DNA of 64,000 nt, from positions 1-64,000 of the forward strand of contig NZ_VWXD01000006.1 of the NCBI RefSeq assembly GCF_011752625.1, written 5' to 3'. A program made the position numbers and the translations under genes. The notes under the pieces were generated by a model, which was given only the letters and a program-made list of their open reading frames with translations, was not told where the DNA came from and did no database searches. Shown piece by piece: positions 7,291 through 15,971 of this stretch (position 1 is its first letter; every line of letters begins with the position of its first letter). The stretch is from Candidatus Pantoea formicae. GTDB lineage: Bacteria; Pseudomonadota; Gammaproteobacteria; Enterobacterales; Enterobacteriaceae.

Positions 7291-8553
7291 TTACACCCAG
7301 CCCTTAAACAACAGGCTGGCATTCACGCCGCCAAAGCCAAAACCGTCCGACAACACATACTGCATCGCCAGCGGTTGCGGTTCTAACGCCACCAAATTCA
7401 GCCCGGCGGCGGCTTCGTCAGGGTGCAGCAGATTGAGCGTCGGCGGGGCGATTTGATCGCGCAGCGCCAGAATCGAGAAGATTGCTTCTACTCCGCCCGC
7501 AGCGCCGAGCAGATGCCCGGTGGCTGATTTGGTCGAGGTGATCGCCACCTCGCTGCCCGCAAAAAGTGTGCGGATCGCTGCCAATTCACCCTTATCCCCC
7601 ACTGGCGTCGAGGTGGCATGCGCATTAATGTGCTGCACGTCGGCAGGCGTAATACCCGCCTGCGTCAGCGCAGTCTCCATCGCACGGCGAGCGCCTTCAC
7701 CGGTTTCCGGTCCAGCAGTGAGATGGTATGCATCAGCGCTGGTGCCGTAACCGACCAGCTCTGCCAGCGGTGTCGCACCGCGCGCCTGCGCATGCTCAAG
7801 TGATTCAATCACCAGCAAGCCTGCACCTTCCCCCATCACGAAGCCATCGCGATCGCGATCAAACGGGCGTGATGCCTGCTCAGGATGATCGTTAAACCCC
7901 CCTGACATCGCTTTCGCGGCGGCAAAACCCGCCAGGCTCACACGATGGATCGCCGCCTCGGTGCCTCCGCACAGCGCAATATCCGCCTCGCCGCTGCGGA
8001 TCAGGCGTGCCGCGTCGCCGATTGCCTGCGCGCCCGCCGCACAGGCGGTCACCGGTGCACCAATCGGACCACGAAAGCCGTGGGCAATCGACACATGTCC
8101 CGCCGCCAGATTGGCGAGAAACGAAGGAATGGTGAAAGGCGACAGTCGGCGTGGACCGCGATTGGCGGTGGTTTCTACCGCATTGGCGATTTCGTTGAAG
8201 CCACCAATCCCGGTCGCTATCACCGTGGCGGTACGCTGGCGCAGCGCCTCATCCTGTGGGAACCAGTTGGCTTGCGTCAGCGCCTCATGCGCCGCCACCA
8301 GCGCAAACTCAATAAAGCGATCCATTTTCTTGCGATCTTTCGGCGCGATCACACGCTCGGGATCGAAGCCATGTTGTGGATCCTGATCCAACGTGGGCAC
8401 CTGTCCTGCAACTTTGCAGCTAATGTCCTGCACCATCTCTTCCGGCAAGGCACTGATGCCGGATTTGCCCGCCAGCAGTGACTGCCATACCGCTTCCGTG
8501 CCGCAGCCAAGCGGCGAAACCAAGCCCATGCCTGTAATCACAATTCGTTTCAT
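7291..8553 (-). CDS. Stand-alone beta-ketoacyl-ACP synthase II (FabF type) in an efflux operon
   Basis: This 420-residue protein has the full thiolase-fold KAS II layout. The nucleophilic Cys is in 'VTACAAGAQAIGD', with catalytic His residues in 'NAHATSTPVGDKGE' and 'KSATGHLLGAAGG'. It would condense malonyl-ACP with acyl-ACP. It is not in a fatty-acid locus: it is the last gene of the HxlR-EmrA-EmrB operon, 9 bp after the efflux pump gene, with no ACP, FabG or FabD nearby. It may replace or protect the housekeeping FabF against an inhibitor, or modify a product; both are inferences. Confidence 0.88.
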   Translation of the reverse strand: MKRIVITGMGLVSPLGCGTEAVWQSLLAGKSGISALPEEMVQDISCKVAGQVPTLDQDPQHGFDPERVIAPKDRKKMDRFIEFALVAAHEALTQANWFPQDEALRQRTATVIATGIGGFNEIANAVETTANRGPRRLSPFTIPSFLANLAAGHVSIAHGFRGPIGAPVTACAAGAQAIGDAARLIRSGEADIALCGGTEAAIHRVSLAGFAAAKAMSGGFNDHPEQASRPFDRDRDGFVMGEGAGLLVIESLEHAQARGATPLAELVGYGTSADAYHLTAGPETGEGARRAMETALTQAGITPADVQHINAHATSTPVGDKGELAAIRTLFAGSEVAITSTKSATGHLLGAAGGVEAIFSILALRDQIAPPTLNLLHPDEAAAGLNLVALEPQPLAMQYVLSDGFGFGGVNASLLFKGWV

Positions 8554-8562
8554 TGATAACTC

Positions 8563-10119
8563 CTAAGCTGCGGGCTTTTTCATAAAAGGAACCAGCAGCG
8601 CAGCGATACAAAATCCGACCATGATCAGCCAGAATGCGTCCGAAAAAGCCTGCGTGCGCGCCTCGCGCAGGGTGAGTGAAGCCAGCGATTGCAGCGCTGC
8701 AGTGTGCGCGGCATCCGGGCTTAATCCGTTGAGTACTAAGGCTGCGGTGCGCGATTGTAGATAGTCACCGAGCGACAGGCTGGCCGTGTTGAGATGGTCA
8801 GCCAGGCGACTGAAGTGCAGGTTAGTGCGGTCGTTGAGCACGGTGCCGCACAGTGCGATACCAATGGCTCCACCAAGATTGCGCATCAAATTAAACAGCC
8901 CTGAGGCTAATTTTAGTCGTGCAGGTGGCAAGCTGCCGAGAGTCAGCGTGACGGTAGGTGCCACGGCAAACTGCTGTGCCATACCGCGAAACGCCTGTGG
9001 AAACAGCAGCTCCTTCGCGCCCCAGTCGTGGGTGATCGGCACGAAAAAAAACATTGAGACACCAAAACTCATCAGCCCAAATGCCAGCAAAATTCGTAGA
9101 TCGACGCGATTTGCCAGCCACGCATAAAACGGGATCGACAGGATCTGAAAGATGCCGGTGGAGAAGATCGCCAGCCCAATCTCCAGCGCGCTAAAGCCGC
9201 GCACCTGGCTGAGAAACAGCGGTGTGAGGTAAATGGTAGCGAAGATCCCCACCCCAGCCATAAACGAGAAATAACAGCCGAGGGTAAAGCCCGGATCTTT
9301 CAGGGCGCGGAGATCCATAATCGGTTTTGCATGATTCAAGGTGCGGATCACGAACAGCACGCCACACAACAAGGCGATCCAGCCCGTGGTGGTGATAGTG
9401 CTATCGTCAAACCAACCCCAACGCGGTCCCTCTTCCAGCGTGTATTCCAGACAGCCCAGCGACAGTGCCAGTAGCAAGATGCTGAAGTAATCCGCTCCAC
9501 GCAGAAGGTCAGGGTCGGGGCTGTCGATCTTCACCAACATCGGCACCGCAATGGCAATATAAATGCCGGGGATGATGTTGATATAGAACAGCCAGTGCCA
9601 GCTAAAATTATCGGTAATCCAGCCGCCGACCGTGGGACCCAGCGTTGGCGCTAACGAGGCCAACGCACCGACAGTGGCGGCCGCAATCACCCGCTGCTTG
9701 CCCTGAAAAAAAGCAAAGGCGGTGGTGAACACTAGCGGGATCATCGAGCCGCCCGCCAATCCCTGTAAGGCGCGAAAGGCGATCATGCTCTGAATGTTCC
9801 ACGCCCAGGCACAGAGTAAACTCATCAGCGTGAAGCCACAGGCTGAAGCGGCAAACAGCCAGCGCGTGGACATCACGCTCGCCAGCCAGCCGGAAAGCGG
9901 AATAATGATGATTTCCGCGATCAGATAGCTGGTTTGTACCCATACGGTTTCGTCATCACCCGCCGATAACCCCCCGCCAATATCCCGCAGCGAAGCGGAG
10001 ACGATCTGGATATCCAATAAGGCGATAAACATGCCGATGCACATCGTAGCGAAGGCAAAGACCTTTTTGCTGATCGGCATCTCCGCCGGTGTCAGCAACG
10101 GCGCAGCGACGCTGCTCAT
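8563..10119 (-). CDS. EmrB/QacA-type DHA2 multidrug MFS exporter
   Basis: This 518-residue integral membrane protein probably has 14 transmembrane helices. The DHA2 signature in helix 1 reads 'ALLDIQIVSASLRDIGGGL', and helix 2 carries 'QTSYLIAEIIIIPLSGWL'. Proton-driven pumps of this class work with an EmrA-like adaptor and TolC, and that adaptor is encoded immediately upstream with a 4-bp overlap. The length is as for E. coli EmrB (about 510 aa). Translational coupling suggests fixed stoichiometry with the adaptor. Confidence 0.9.
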   Translation of the reverse strand: MSSVAAPLLTPAEMPISKKVFAFATMCIGMFIALLDIQIVSASLRDIGGGLSAGDDETVWVQTSYLIAEIIIIPLSGWLASVMSTRWLFAASACGFTLMSLLCAWAWNIQSMIAFRALQGLAGGSMIPLVFTTAFAFFQGKQRVIAAATVGALASLAPTLGPTVGGWITDNFSWHWLFYINIIPGIYIAIAVPMLVKIDSPDPDLLRGADYFSILLLALSLGCLEYTLEEGPRWGWFDDSTITTTGWIALLCGVLFVIRTLNHAKPIMDLRALKDPGFTLGCYFSFMAGVGIFATIYLTPLFLSQVRGFSALEIGLAIFSTGIFQILSIPFYAWLANRVDLRILLAFGLMSFGVSMFFFVPITHDWGAKELLFPQAFRGMAQQFAVAPTVTLTLGSLPPARLKLASGLFNLMRNLGGAIGIALCGTVLNDRTNLHFSRLADHLNTASLSLGDYLQSRTAALVLNGLSPDAAHTAALQSLASLTLREARTQAFSDAFWLIMVGFCIAALLVPFMKKPAA

Positions 10120-11156
10120 CGCGCGCTTCTCTCATCGACCGTGACCGTCACAGATAGGCCCGGACGCAACAGCCCAAGCACCGCCGCATCACCGTCCAGC
10201 ACAATGCGCACCGGCACACGCTGGACGATTTTGGTGAAGTTGCCGGTGGCGTTTTCCGCCGGAAGAATGCTGAAGCGCGAGCCGGTGGCCGGCGACAAAC
10301 TGCCAACGTGGCCCTTAAAGGTGCGGCCAGGTAAAACATCGGCGACGATGCGCGCAGGCTGCCCCGGCTTCATATTCGCCAGCTGGCTCTCTTTGAAGTT
10401 GGCATCGATCCATAACCCTTGTGCCGGCACCAGCGACAGCAGTTGCGCACCGCTGCTGACAAAGGAACCCGACCACGCACGACGATTGCCCACAACGCCA
10501 TCAAAAGGGGCGCGGATTTCAGTGTATTCGAGGTTAAGCTTCGCCATTGCCAGGCCTGCTTGCGCCTGCACTAACGCCGCTTTGGCCTGCTGCTCACGCG
10601 CATCCAATACCTGCAACTGGCGCTCGGCAACGGTTTTGTCGGCACGGGTTTTGCTCTCTTCGGCCATCGCCTGATGGTAATCGGCTTGCGCATGATCGCG
10701 GATCTGCTGTGACACAGCAGAGCTGCTGGCCAGCGCACTGTAGCGGCGCTGGTCGGAGGTGGTTTTCAGTGTGACTGCCTGCGCTGCCAGCAGAGAGGCG
10801 TGCGTTCCCGCAATAGTGGCAAGTTGCAGCTGGCGCGTGGCAGCGATATCGCTTAACGCAGCCTGCTGTGCTGCCACTTCACCCGTTGCCTGATCCACCG
10901 CCGCCAGATAATCACGGTTATCCAACTGCACCAGCAGATCGCCTTTTTTCACCGACGCGTTGTCCTGCACCGCCAGCGTGTGAATGTAGCCGGACACTTT
11001 GGCGGAGATGGCACTGATATCTGCGCCGACATACGCATCGTCGGTGGAAGGCATAAAGCGCGCGGTGTGCCACCAGTAGTAGCCGTAACCTGCCGCCGCT
11101 AAACCGCCGATTGCCAGTGCCAGCAGCAGAGCGGATTTTTTGCGCGTGCGGGTCAT
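10116..11156 (-). CDS. EmrA/HlyD-type membrane fusion protein
   Basis: This 346-residue periplasmic adaptor has one N-terminal membrane anchor (~8-28). Next come the first half of the lipoyl/barrel-sandwich region ('YVGADISAISAKVSGYI'), a long Ala/Gln-rich helical hairpin (~95-205), the second lipoyl half ('TEIRAPFDGVVGNRRAWSG') and a beta-barrel. The 'GNFTKIVQRVPVRI' motif is typical of EmrA. It bridges the EmrB-like pump to an outer-membrane channel that is not encoded here. It overlaps both neighbours by 4 bp. Confidence 0.9.
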   Translation of the reverse strand: MTRTRKKSALLLALAIGGLAAAGYGYYWWHTARFMPSTDDAYVGADISAISAKVSGYIHTLAVQDNASVKKGDLLVQLDNRDYLAAVDQATGEVAAQQAALSDIAATRQLQLATIAGTHASLLAAQAVTLKTTSDQRRYSALASSSAVSQQIRDHAQADYHQAMAEESKTRADKTVAERQLQVLDAREQQAKAALVQAQAGLAMAKLNLEYTEIRAPFDGVVGNRRAWSGSFVSSGAQLLSLVPAQGLWIDANFKESQLANMKPGQPARIVADVLPGRTFKGHVGSLSPATGSRFSILPAENATGNFTKIVQRVPVRIVLDGDAAVLGLLRPGLSVTVTVDERSAR

Positions 11157-11695
11157 GGCTGTTTCTCTGTAACAGGCGGAGAGAATTTCAGCGTGCTGTC
11201 ACCCGCGCGTTTTTTCTGCAGATACTCGTGGCGATAGTGCATGATCGGCGCCGCTGCCGGGCCGGGCACCATTTGGTATTTATCGCTGGTAAGCGGTTGA
11301 CCGTTTTCGCTATCGACCAGTTGCAGTTTCACCGGACGCTGAGTGGCAGTTTCGACCAGCTGCATCTGCCTTCCTTCCGGCGAGAAGTGGGTGCTGCCCC
11401 ACTCGGCCAGCGCTAGGATAACGCCACGCAAGTCGCGCCCAGCGGCGGTAAGCTGATACTCGTAGCGTACCGGTGTTGTGCTGTAACACACTTTTTCCAG
11501 CAAACCATCTTCCACCAGCTCTTTCAGGCGGCGCGACAGGATGTTCGGCGCCACGCCGCTGTTTTTCTGAAACTCATCAAAACGGGTGAAACCGGCCAGC
11601 GCATCGCGCATGATCAGCATGCTCCAGCCATCGCCGACACGGCCAAGGCTGCGCGCAATCGGGCAGGCCATTTGATAAAGCGGTTCATTTTTCAT
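11153..11695 (-). CDS. HxlR-family transcriptional regulator
   Basis: This 180-residue protein has an HxlR winged helix in its first ~105 residues ('CPIARSLGRVGDGWSMLIMR', then 'GVAPNILSRRLKELVEDGLL'). A further ~70 residues of unrecognised tail follow, longer than the usual ~110-130-aa family members. It is the first gene of the efflux/FabF operon, so the operon is probably autoregulated. A perfect 15+15 bp inverted repeat just upstream of its promoter region fits the dimeric DNA-binding mode of the family. HxlR proteins often sense electrophiles or drugs. Confidence 0.88.
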   Translation of the reverse strand: MKNEPLYQMACPIARSLGRVGDGWSMLIMRDALAGFTRFDEFQKNSGVAPNILSRRLKELVEDGLLEKVCYSTTPVRYEYQLTAAGRDLRGVILALAEWGSTHFSPEGRQMQLVETATQRPVKLQLVDSENGQPLTSDKYQMVPGPAAAPIMHYRHEYLQKKRAGDSTLKFSPPVTEKQP

Positions 11696-11743
11696 GGTAG
11701 GTATTCCGCAAAGGATCTGATGCGGGATACTGTTGCAGAGTGA

Positions 11744-11776
11744 CTATCATTTTGCAAGTGACTTGCAAAATGATAG
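11744..11776 (-). promoter_or_regulatory. Perfect 15+15 bp inverted repeat, probable HxlR operator
   Basis: CTATCATTTTGCAAG (11744-11758) and its exact reverse complement (11762-11776) flank a 3-base centre. The site lies about 50 bp upstream of the HxlR start codon, with a core TTGCAAGTGACTTGCAA. Its perfect symmetry and position make it the likely autoregulatory operator of the efflux/FabF operon. Confidence 0.7.
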
Positions 11777-11809
11777 CAAATAGTGTTCATTGCGAAGCAC
11801 AAATTTGCC

Positions 11810-11840
11810 AAAAAAAACGGCAGCCACATTGGGCTGCCGT
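11810..11840 (-). terminator. Rho-independent terminator of the ABC transporter operon
   Basis: ACGGCAGCC (11817-11825) pairs with GGCTGCCGT (11832-11840). On the minus strand the stem is followed by a seven-T run. It lies 21 bp after the last permease stop. Confidence 0.85.
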
Positions 11841-11861
11841 TTCATCACAACTTAGCAATAT

Positions 11862-12554
11862 CTAGGTGCGCACGCGCAGCGCCGCCTCGATTTTGTCGGC
11901 GATCTTGGTGACCACATAGGCAATCACCATGTAGAACACCACCGCAATCAGGAAGGCTTCGAGATAGTAGAAATTCAGTGCCGCCGTCAGCTGCGCCTGG
12001 GCAAAGATATCCACCACTTCGATGGCAAACGCCAGCGACAGGGCTTTCATAATCACCATAAAGGCATTCGCCAGATCGGGGATCGCCGCCACAATTATCT
12101 GCGGGAACATCACCCGACGGAACAGCTGACCGCCGCTGTAACCCAAGGACAAAGCCGCATCCGATTGTCCACTGTCGAACGAGTTCAGCGCGCCTTTCCA
12201 TACCTCGGCCTGGAACGCCCCGACACAGGCACTCAGCGCCACAATGATGATCACCCAGTTCGGCAGTGAGTGGGCATTCACCTCGACGCCAAATAGCGTG
12301 GCAACAAAGTGCAGCGCCGGTGGCAAGCCGTAATAGGCGAGAAAAATCACTACCACCATCGGCACACCTTTAAAGGCGATTTTGTAGGTGATCACCAGCT
12401 GGCGCAGCACCGGAATGCGGCGATGCTCGATAAAGGCAAACAACCCGCCCAACAGCGTCGAACAGATAAACACCGTCACCGCCATCAACAGCGTGACCGG
12501 CACCGCATCGAGAATGCTCCAAAAGTCCGGCAGCAAAACCTCAGCATCAAACAT
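11862..12554 (-). CDS. Polar amino-acid-type ABC transporter permease (second)
   Basis: This 230-residue HisM/GlnP-type permease has about five transmembrane helices. The cytoplasmic coupling loop is at ~130-160 ('DAALSLGYSGGQLFRRVMFP', the EAA-like segment). It pairs with the permease encoded 16 bp upstream to form the membrane channel of the importer. It is the last gene of the seven-gene operon and is followed by a terminator. Substrate specificity cannot be read from this subunit. Confidence 0.88.
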   Translation of the reverse strand: MFDAEVLLPDFWSILDAVPVTLLMAVTVFICSTLLGGLFAFIEHRRIPVLRQLVITYKIAFKGVPMVVVIFLAYYGLPPALHFVATLFGVEVNAHSLPNWVIIIVALSACVGAFQAEVWKGALNSFDSGQSDAALSLGYSGGQLFRRVMFPQIIVAAIPDLANAFMVIMKALSLAFAIEVVDIFAQAQLTAALNFYYLEAFLIAVVFYMVIAYVVTKIADKIEAALRVRT

Positions 12555-12570
12555 GGTTTTTCTCCCCTAC

Positions 12571-13275
12571 TCAGACGCTGGTGGTGAACTTCACGCGCGC
12601 CGCAGACTTTGAGCTGTACTTCGCATGACGTTGTTCGAAGAAACGAATAATCAACCAGGCCACGCCGCACAGCAGCGAGTAAAGCACCGCCAACACCAGA
12701 TAGGTGCCGAACTGATACTGGTTGTAGTCGCGTTCCATAATCAGGTGCGCTGTTGCCATCACATCCGCCGCCCCGATGTACATCACCAGCGCCACGTTGT
12801 GAATCAGGTAGATAATCGCATTGCCGTAGCCAGGCAATGCGAAGTGCACCGCCTGCGGCCCAATCACACGCAGCATTTTCTGGCGGAAGCTGTAGCCAAG
12901 GCTGTCGGTGGCATCGTGCTGACCCCGTTCCACCGCAAGGTATGCCGGTCGCATCACTTCCGACAGATAGCCGCCGTGATACAGGCTCAGGCCGATCATC
13001 GCCGCCACGTTAGCGGTAAAGAAGTCGCCAAAGCCAAAATTATCGGTAATCAGCGGCATGCCGTAAAAAGCGACAAACAGCTGTAAAACCACCGGCACAC
13101 TGCGCGCGTAGGAAACGTAAAGATCGGCCAGTTGGCTTAACACGGGAATACGGCGCACGCGGAAAACGGTGGCGATCAGCGCCAGAAAGAACCCGGCAAT
13201 CATCGCGACAAACATGATGCCGAGCGTCAGTGGCAGCGCCGACAGCAGTTCTGGAATCATGGAGGATAGATTCAC
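12571..13275 (-). CDS. Polar amino-acid-type ABC transporter permease (first)
   Basis: This 234-residue inner-membrane permease is of the HisQ/HisM kind. The N-terminal helix begins 'LSALPLTLGIMFVAMIAGFF', and the coupling loop is 'DATDSLGYSFRQKMLRVIGP'. It pairs with the downstream permease. A small GC-rich hairpin (13307-13329) lies between it and the upstream binding-protein gene. Such hairpins often let the binding protein be made in excess over the permeases. Confidence 0.88.
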   Translation of the reverse strand: MNLSSMIPELLSALPLTLGIMFVAMIAGFFLALIATVFRVRRIPVLSQLADLYVSYARSVPVVLQLFVAFYGMPLITDNFGFGDFFTANVAAMIGLSLYHGGYLSEVMRPAYLAVERGQHDATDSLGYSFRQKMLRVIGPQAVHFALPGYGNAIIYLIHNVALVMYIGAADVMATAHLIMERDYNQYQFGTYLVLAVLYSLLCGVAWLIIRFFEQRHAKYSSKSAARVKFTTSV

Positions 13276-13306
13276 GGTGAAACACTCCTGCTAAAAAGGA
13301 CAGCAT

Positions 13307-13329
13307 GCACCCGGCTCAACACCGGGCGC
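13307..13329 (-). promoter_or_regulatory. Intercistronic hairpin between binding protein and permeases
   Basis: GCACCCGG and CCGGGCGC form an imperfect GC-rich stem around CTCAACA, without a T-run. It may stabilise the upstream binding-protein message or attenuate read-through. Confidence 0.4.
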
Positions 13330-13339
13330 AGTGAATCTA

Positions 13340-14155
13340 TTACTTCATGTACTTAGTGACTTCTTCGCCGAACCACTTCTGCGCCAGCTTATCCAGCGTG
13401 CCGTCGTCTTTCAGTTCTTTCAGCGCTTTGTTCACGTCATCGTTCAGGGCCTGGTTTTCGGCAGAACGGTGGATCAGCACATAGGTGTTGTTAATCACCA
13501 CTGGCTCACTGGCTTTGATCGCCAGTTTCTGGTTGTCGATCACCGTCTGCTCACCGAGGTTTGAAGGCAGGATCAGCGCATCGTATTTGCCGTTCTGCAC
13601 TTCTTTCAGGCGATCCGGGTAAGGCACACCGGCACTGGACGCTTTGATGGTGATTTTGTCGTTCGGGTTATCCTGCTGCCACTGGGTGACGAACTTATAC
13701 ACGCCGCCGCCTGCGGTGACCGGCACGATATTCTTACCGACCAGATCCTTCATACCATTAATATTGCTGTCGCTACGGCTGTAGATCTTCATCAGGCTGG
13801 CACCGATCGGTGCATCCGGGATCAGGAACTGTTTGCTGCGTGCAGGCGCTTTGTAGTAACCGCCGGTCGCCATGTCGTACTTGCCGGTGACCAGGCCGGT
13901 TTCCTGCGCGATATCCGCCGCGCCTTCCATCACAAATTTGTACTGTGGCAGTTTCGCGTTGATGGCTTTCAGCACGTCCGGCTCATAGCCTTGTGGTTCG
14001 TGACCAATCGCGCCCCACGATAGCGGTTTGGATTCTGCTGCGGTGGCGATTTTGATGGTGCGAACCGCGTCAGCGAAGCTGTTACCGCTGATCAGGGCTA
14101 AAGCGATGATGCCAGGCGCGGCCAGGCGACGTAATGTGGTTTTGATTGCAGGCAT
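13340..14155 (-). CDS. Periplasmic substrate-binding protein of the ABC importer
   Basis: This 271-residue family-3 (amino-acid type) solute-binding protein has a signal peptide (~1-28, ending near 'ISGNSFADA'). Family-like segments are 'PQGYEPDVLKAINAKLPQYK' and 'VTGKYDMATGGYY'. It would deliver its ligand to the two permeases. Because the operon also encodes a flavoprotein monooxygenase and two AhpD-like proteins, the ligand may be an oxidisable (for example sulfur-containing) amino-acid-like compound; this is inference. Confidence 0.87.
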   Translation of the reverse strand: MPAIKTTLRRLAAPGIIALALISGNSFADAVRTIKIATAAESKPLSWGAIGHEPQGYEPDVLKAINAKLPQYKFVMEGAADIAQETGLVTGKYDMATGGYYKAPARSKQFLIPDAPIGASLMKIYSRSDSNINGMKDLVGKNIVPVTAGGGVYKFVTQWQQDNPNDKITIKASSAGVPYPDRLKEVQNGKYDALILPSNLGEQTVIDNQKLAIKASEPVVINNTYVLIHRSAENQALNDDVNKALKELKDDGTLDKLAQKWFGEEVTKYMK

Positions 14156-14175
14156 GTCTCTGATTCCTTTAATTA

Positions 14176-14913
14176 TTAGAATGCTCGTTCTGAACTGAGG
14201 AACTGTGCAAGGCGCGGCAGGGTTGGGTTATCAAACATTTCAGTCGGACTGCCCTGCGCGGCCACGACACCCTGATCCATAAACACGATGCGATTCGAAA
14301 TGCTTTTTGCGAACTGCATCTCATGCGTCACCAGCAGCGAGGTAATGCCGGATGACGCCACGTCTTTAATCACTTTCAGCACTTCCCCCACCAGCTCCGG
14401 ATCGAGCGATGAGGTCGGTTCATCAAACAGCATCACATCCGGACGCACCGCCAAAGCACGGGCGATCCCGGTACGCTGTAACTGGCCGCCAGACAGCTGC
14501 GACGGGTAGTGATCGAGCTTGGCACCCAGGCCCACGCGCTCCAGCTCCTGCACGGCGATGTCGCGCGCTTGCTGTTTGGTTTTACGCTGAATGACGATCA
14601 GCGGATCCATCACGTTTTCCAGCACCGTCATGTTTTTGAACACGTTAAACTGCTGGAACACCATGGCGGTGCGCAGACGGATCGCCTGGATCGCCGCTTT
14701 ATCCGGTGACTGATAATCCATGCGGATCTGATCCAGCTGAATGGTCCCGGCTGACGGCTTCGCCAGATAATTAATGCAGCGCAGTAGCGTGGTTTTCCCG
14801 GTGCCGCTTGGCCCGATGATCGACACCACATCGCCGCGTTTTACCGACAGATCAACCCCTTTGAGGATCGGATTGCTGCCGTAAGAGAGCGTAATATTGT
14901 TGAGTTCTAACAT
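14176..14913 (-). CDS. Polar amino-acid-type ABC transporter ATP-binding protein
   Basis: This 245-residue HisP/GlnQ-type ATPase has Walker A 'GPSGTGKTTLL' (~33-43), signature 'LSGGQLQRTGIARAL' (~140) and Walker B 'VMLFDEPTSSLD', followed by the switch His in 'LLVTHEM'. It powers uptake by the two downstream permeases. It sits between the AhpD-like gene and the binding-protein gene in one transcript. Confidence 0.92.
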   Translation of the reverse strand: MLELNNITLSYGSNPILKGVDLSVKRGDVVSIIGPSGTGKTTLLRCINYLAKPSAGTIQLDQIRMDYQSPDKAAIQAIRLRTAMVFQQFNVFKNMTVLENVMDPLIVIQRKTKQQARDIAVQELERVGLGAKLDHYPSQLSGGQLQRTGIARALAVRPDVMLFDEPTSSLDPELVGEVLKVIKDVASSGITSLLVTHEMQFAKSISNRIVFMDQGVVAAQGSPTEMFDNPTLPRLAQFLSSERAF

Positions 14914-14925
14914 CCGGTGCAGCCC

Positions 14926-15492
14926 TTATTTGTTCAGGTCAGCATGGCCGAGCACATGCATCAGACGGTTGGCCCAGCCGAAAATGGCGATGGCGTGGAT
15001 GAGATCAATAATCTCCTGATCGTTCATACCGACCGCCCGCAGTGCCGCCATATCTTCCGGCGTGGCTTCAGAAGGCGTGACCGATAAACGACGAGCAAAG
15101 CGGTAGATCGCCGCATCGCGTTCATCTAACGCGTCCGCTCTATCAAAATAGATGGCACTGACCACGGCGTCACTTTCTGCCAGCTGGACGTGACGGCGCG
15201 CATGCACCACCGCGCAATAACGACAGCCGTTAACGATGGAAGCCCCCAGTGCGCCCAGCTCACGATCGGCGCGATCGAGGCCACCTTCGACATACATGAT
15301 GGCGTTGAACAGCCCGGTACGTGCGGTGTAGCTCTCAGGATCGTGGACCAGCGTGCGCACGTACTCGGAGATCTTCTTGTTAGAGGGGGTCACCTTCATC
15401 GCATCCAGCTGCGCCGGTGTCGCCTGTTCAACGTCAACAGGGGTGATATACGGATGCCAGTGCAGTGGCTTGAGATTAACCGACGGAATCAT
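14926..15492 (-). CDS. AhpD-like peroxidase-related protein (Avi_7169-type)
   Basis: This 188-residue carboxymuconolactone-decarboxylase-fold protein has the AhpD redox motif CxxC plus His ('NGCRYCAVVHARRH', ~90-103), so peroxide or thiol redox activity is plausible. It resembles the alkylhydroperoxidase-domain family named after Agrobacterium vitis Avi_7169. That family is typically encoded next to an Avi_7170-type CMD protein and an ABC importer, exactly as here. It overlaps the upstream CMD gene by 4 bp (ATGA). The natural substrate is unknown. Confidence 0.8.
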   Translation of the reverse strand: MIPSVNLKPLHWHPYITPVDVEQATPAQLDAMKVTPSNKKISEYVRTLVHDPESYTARTGLFNAIMYVEGGLDRADRELGALGASIVNGCRYCAVVHARRHVQLAESDAVVSAIYFDRADALDERDAAIYRFARRLSVTPSEATPEDMAALRAVGMNDQEIIDLIHAIAIFGWANRLMHVLGHADLNK

Positions 15493-15971
15493 GCGGACCT
15501 CAGCAGACGTAAGCCAGCCGCCACGCGCGTCTGGAAGTTAACAAAGGCGATCAGCTCAGAGAGCGCGACAATTTGCGGGTTGCTCAAACCGGCCTGCTCC
15601 AGCAAGCGAATATGCTGCTCAGTGGCCTGAGTCGGCTGTTGTGTCACCATGTCGGCATGACGCGCGATGGTCGCCAGCGGTTCGTTTGCGACAGCGCAAC
15701 CCGATGCCAGCGCCAGTAGGGCTTCGGACGGGTTTAACGCCGCCAGCTGCGCCTGGTAATCTCGTTGCAGCGGCGCATCGTAGTTCAACACCGCCATACG
15801 CTGCGCCAGTGCCAGACGCAGATCCGCAGGCAACCCCTGATCCTCTTCCGGCGTAAGTACTGACACACGGCACGCTTCCGCACCCTCGACAAATTCGGGA
15901 CGCAGGCGGCGCGTCTGATACAACGCATCTTCTGGTGTTAATCCGGCTGCTTGATCAATAGCGTCGCTCAC
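15489..15971 (-). CDS. CMD-domain protein (Avi_7170-type), GTG start
   Basis: This 160-residue helical protein is related to carboxymuconolactone-decarboxylase-domain proteins but lacks the CxxC pair of its neighbour; only a lone Cys ('ALASGCAVANE') is seen in that area. The start chosen is GTG at 15971, because it overlaps the flavoprotein stop as GTGA and has GGAGAA upstream. An ATG at 16013 would extend it 42 bp into the flavoprotein gene. It probably forms a hetero-complex or paired step with the Avi_7169-type protein encoded next; that is inference. Confidence 0.72.
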   Translation of the reverse strand: MSDAIDQAAGLTPEDALYQTRRLRPEFVEGAEACRVSVLTPEEDQGLPADLRLALAQRMAVLNYDAPLQRDYQAQLAALNPSEALLALASGCAVANEPLATIARHADMVTQQPTQATEQHIRLLEQAGLSNPQIVALSELIAFVNFQTRVAAGLRLLRSA

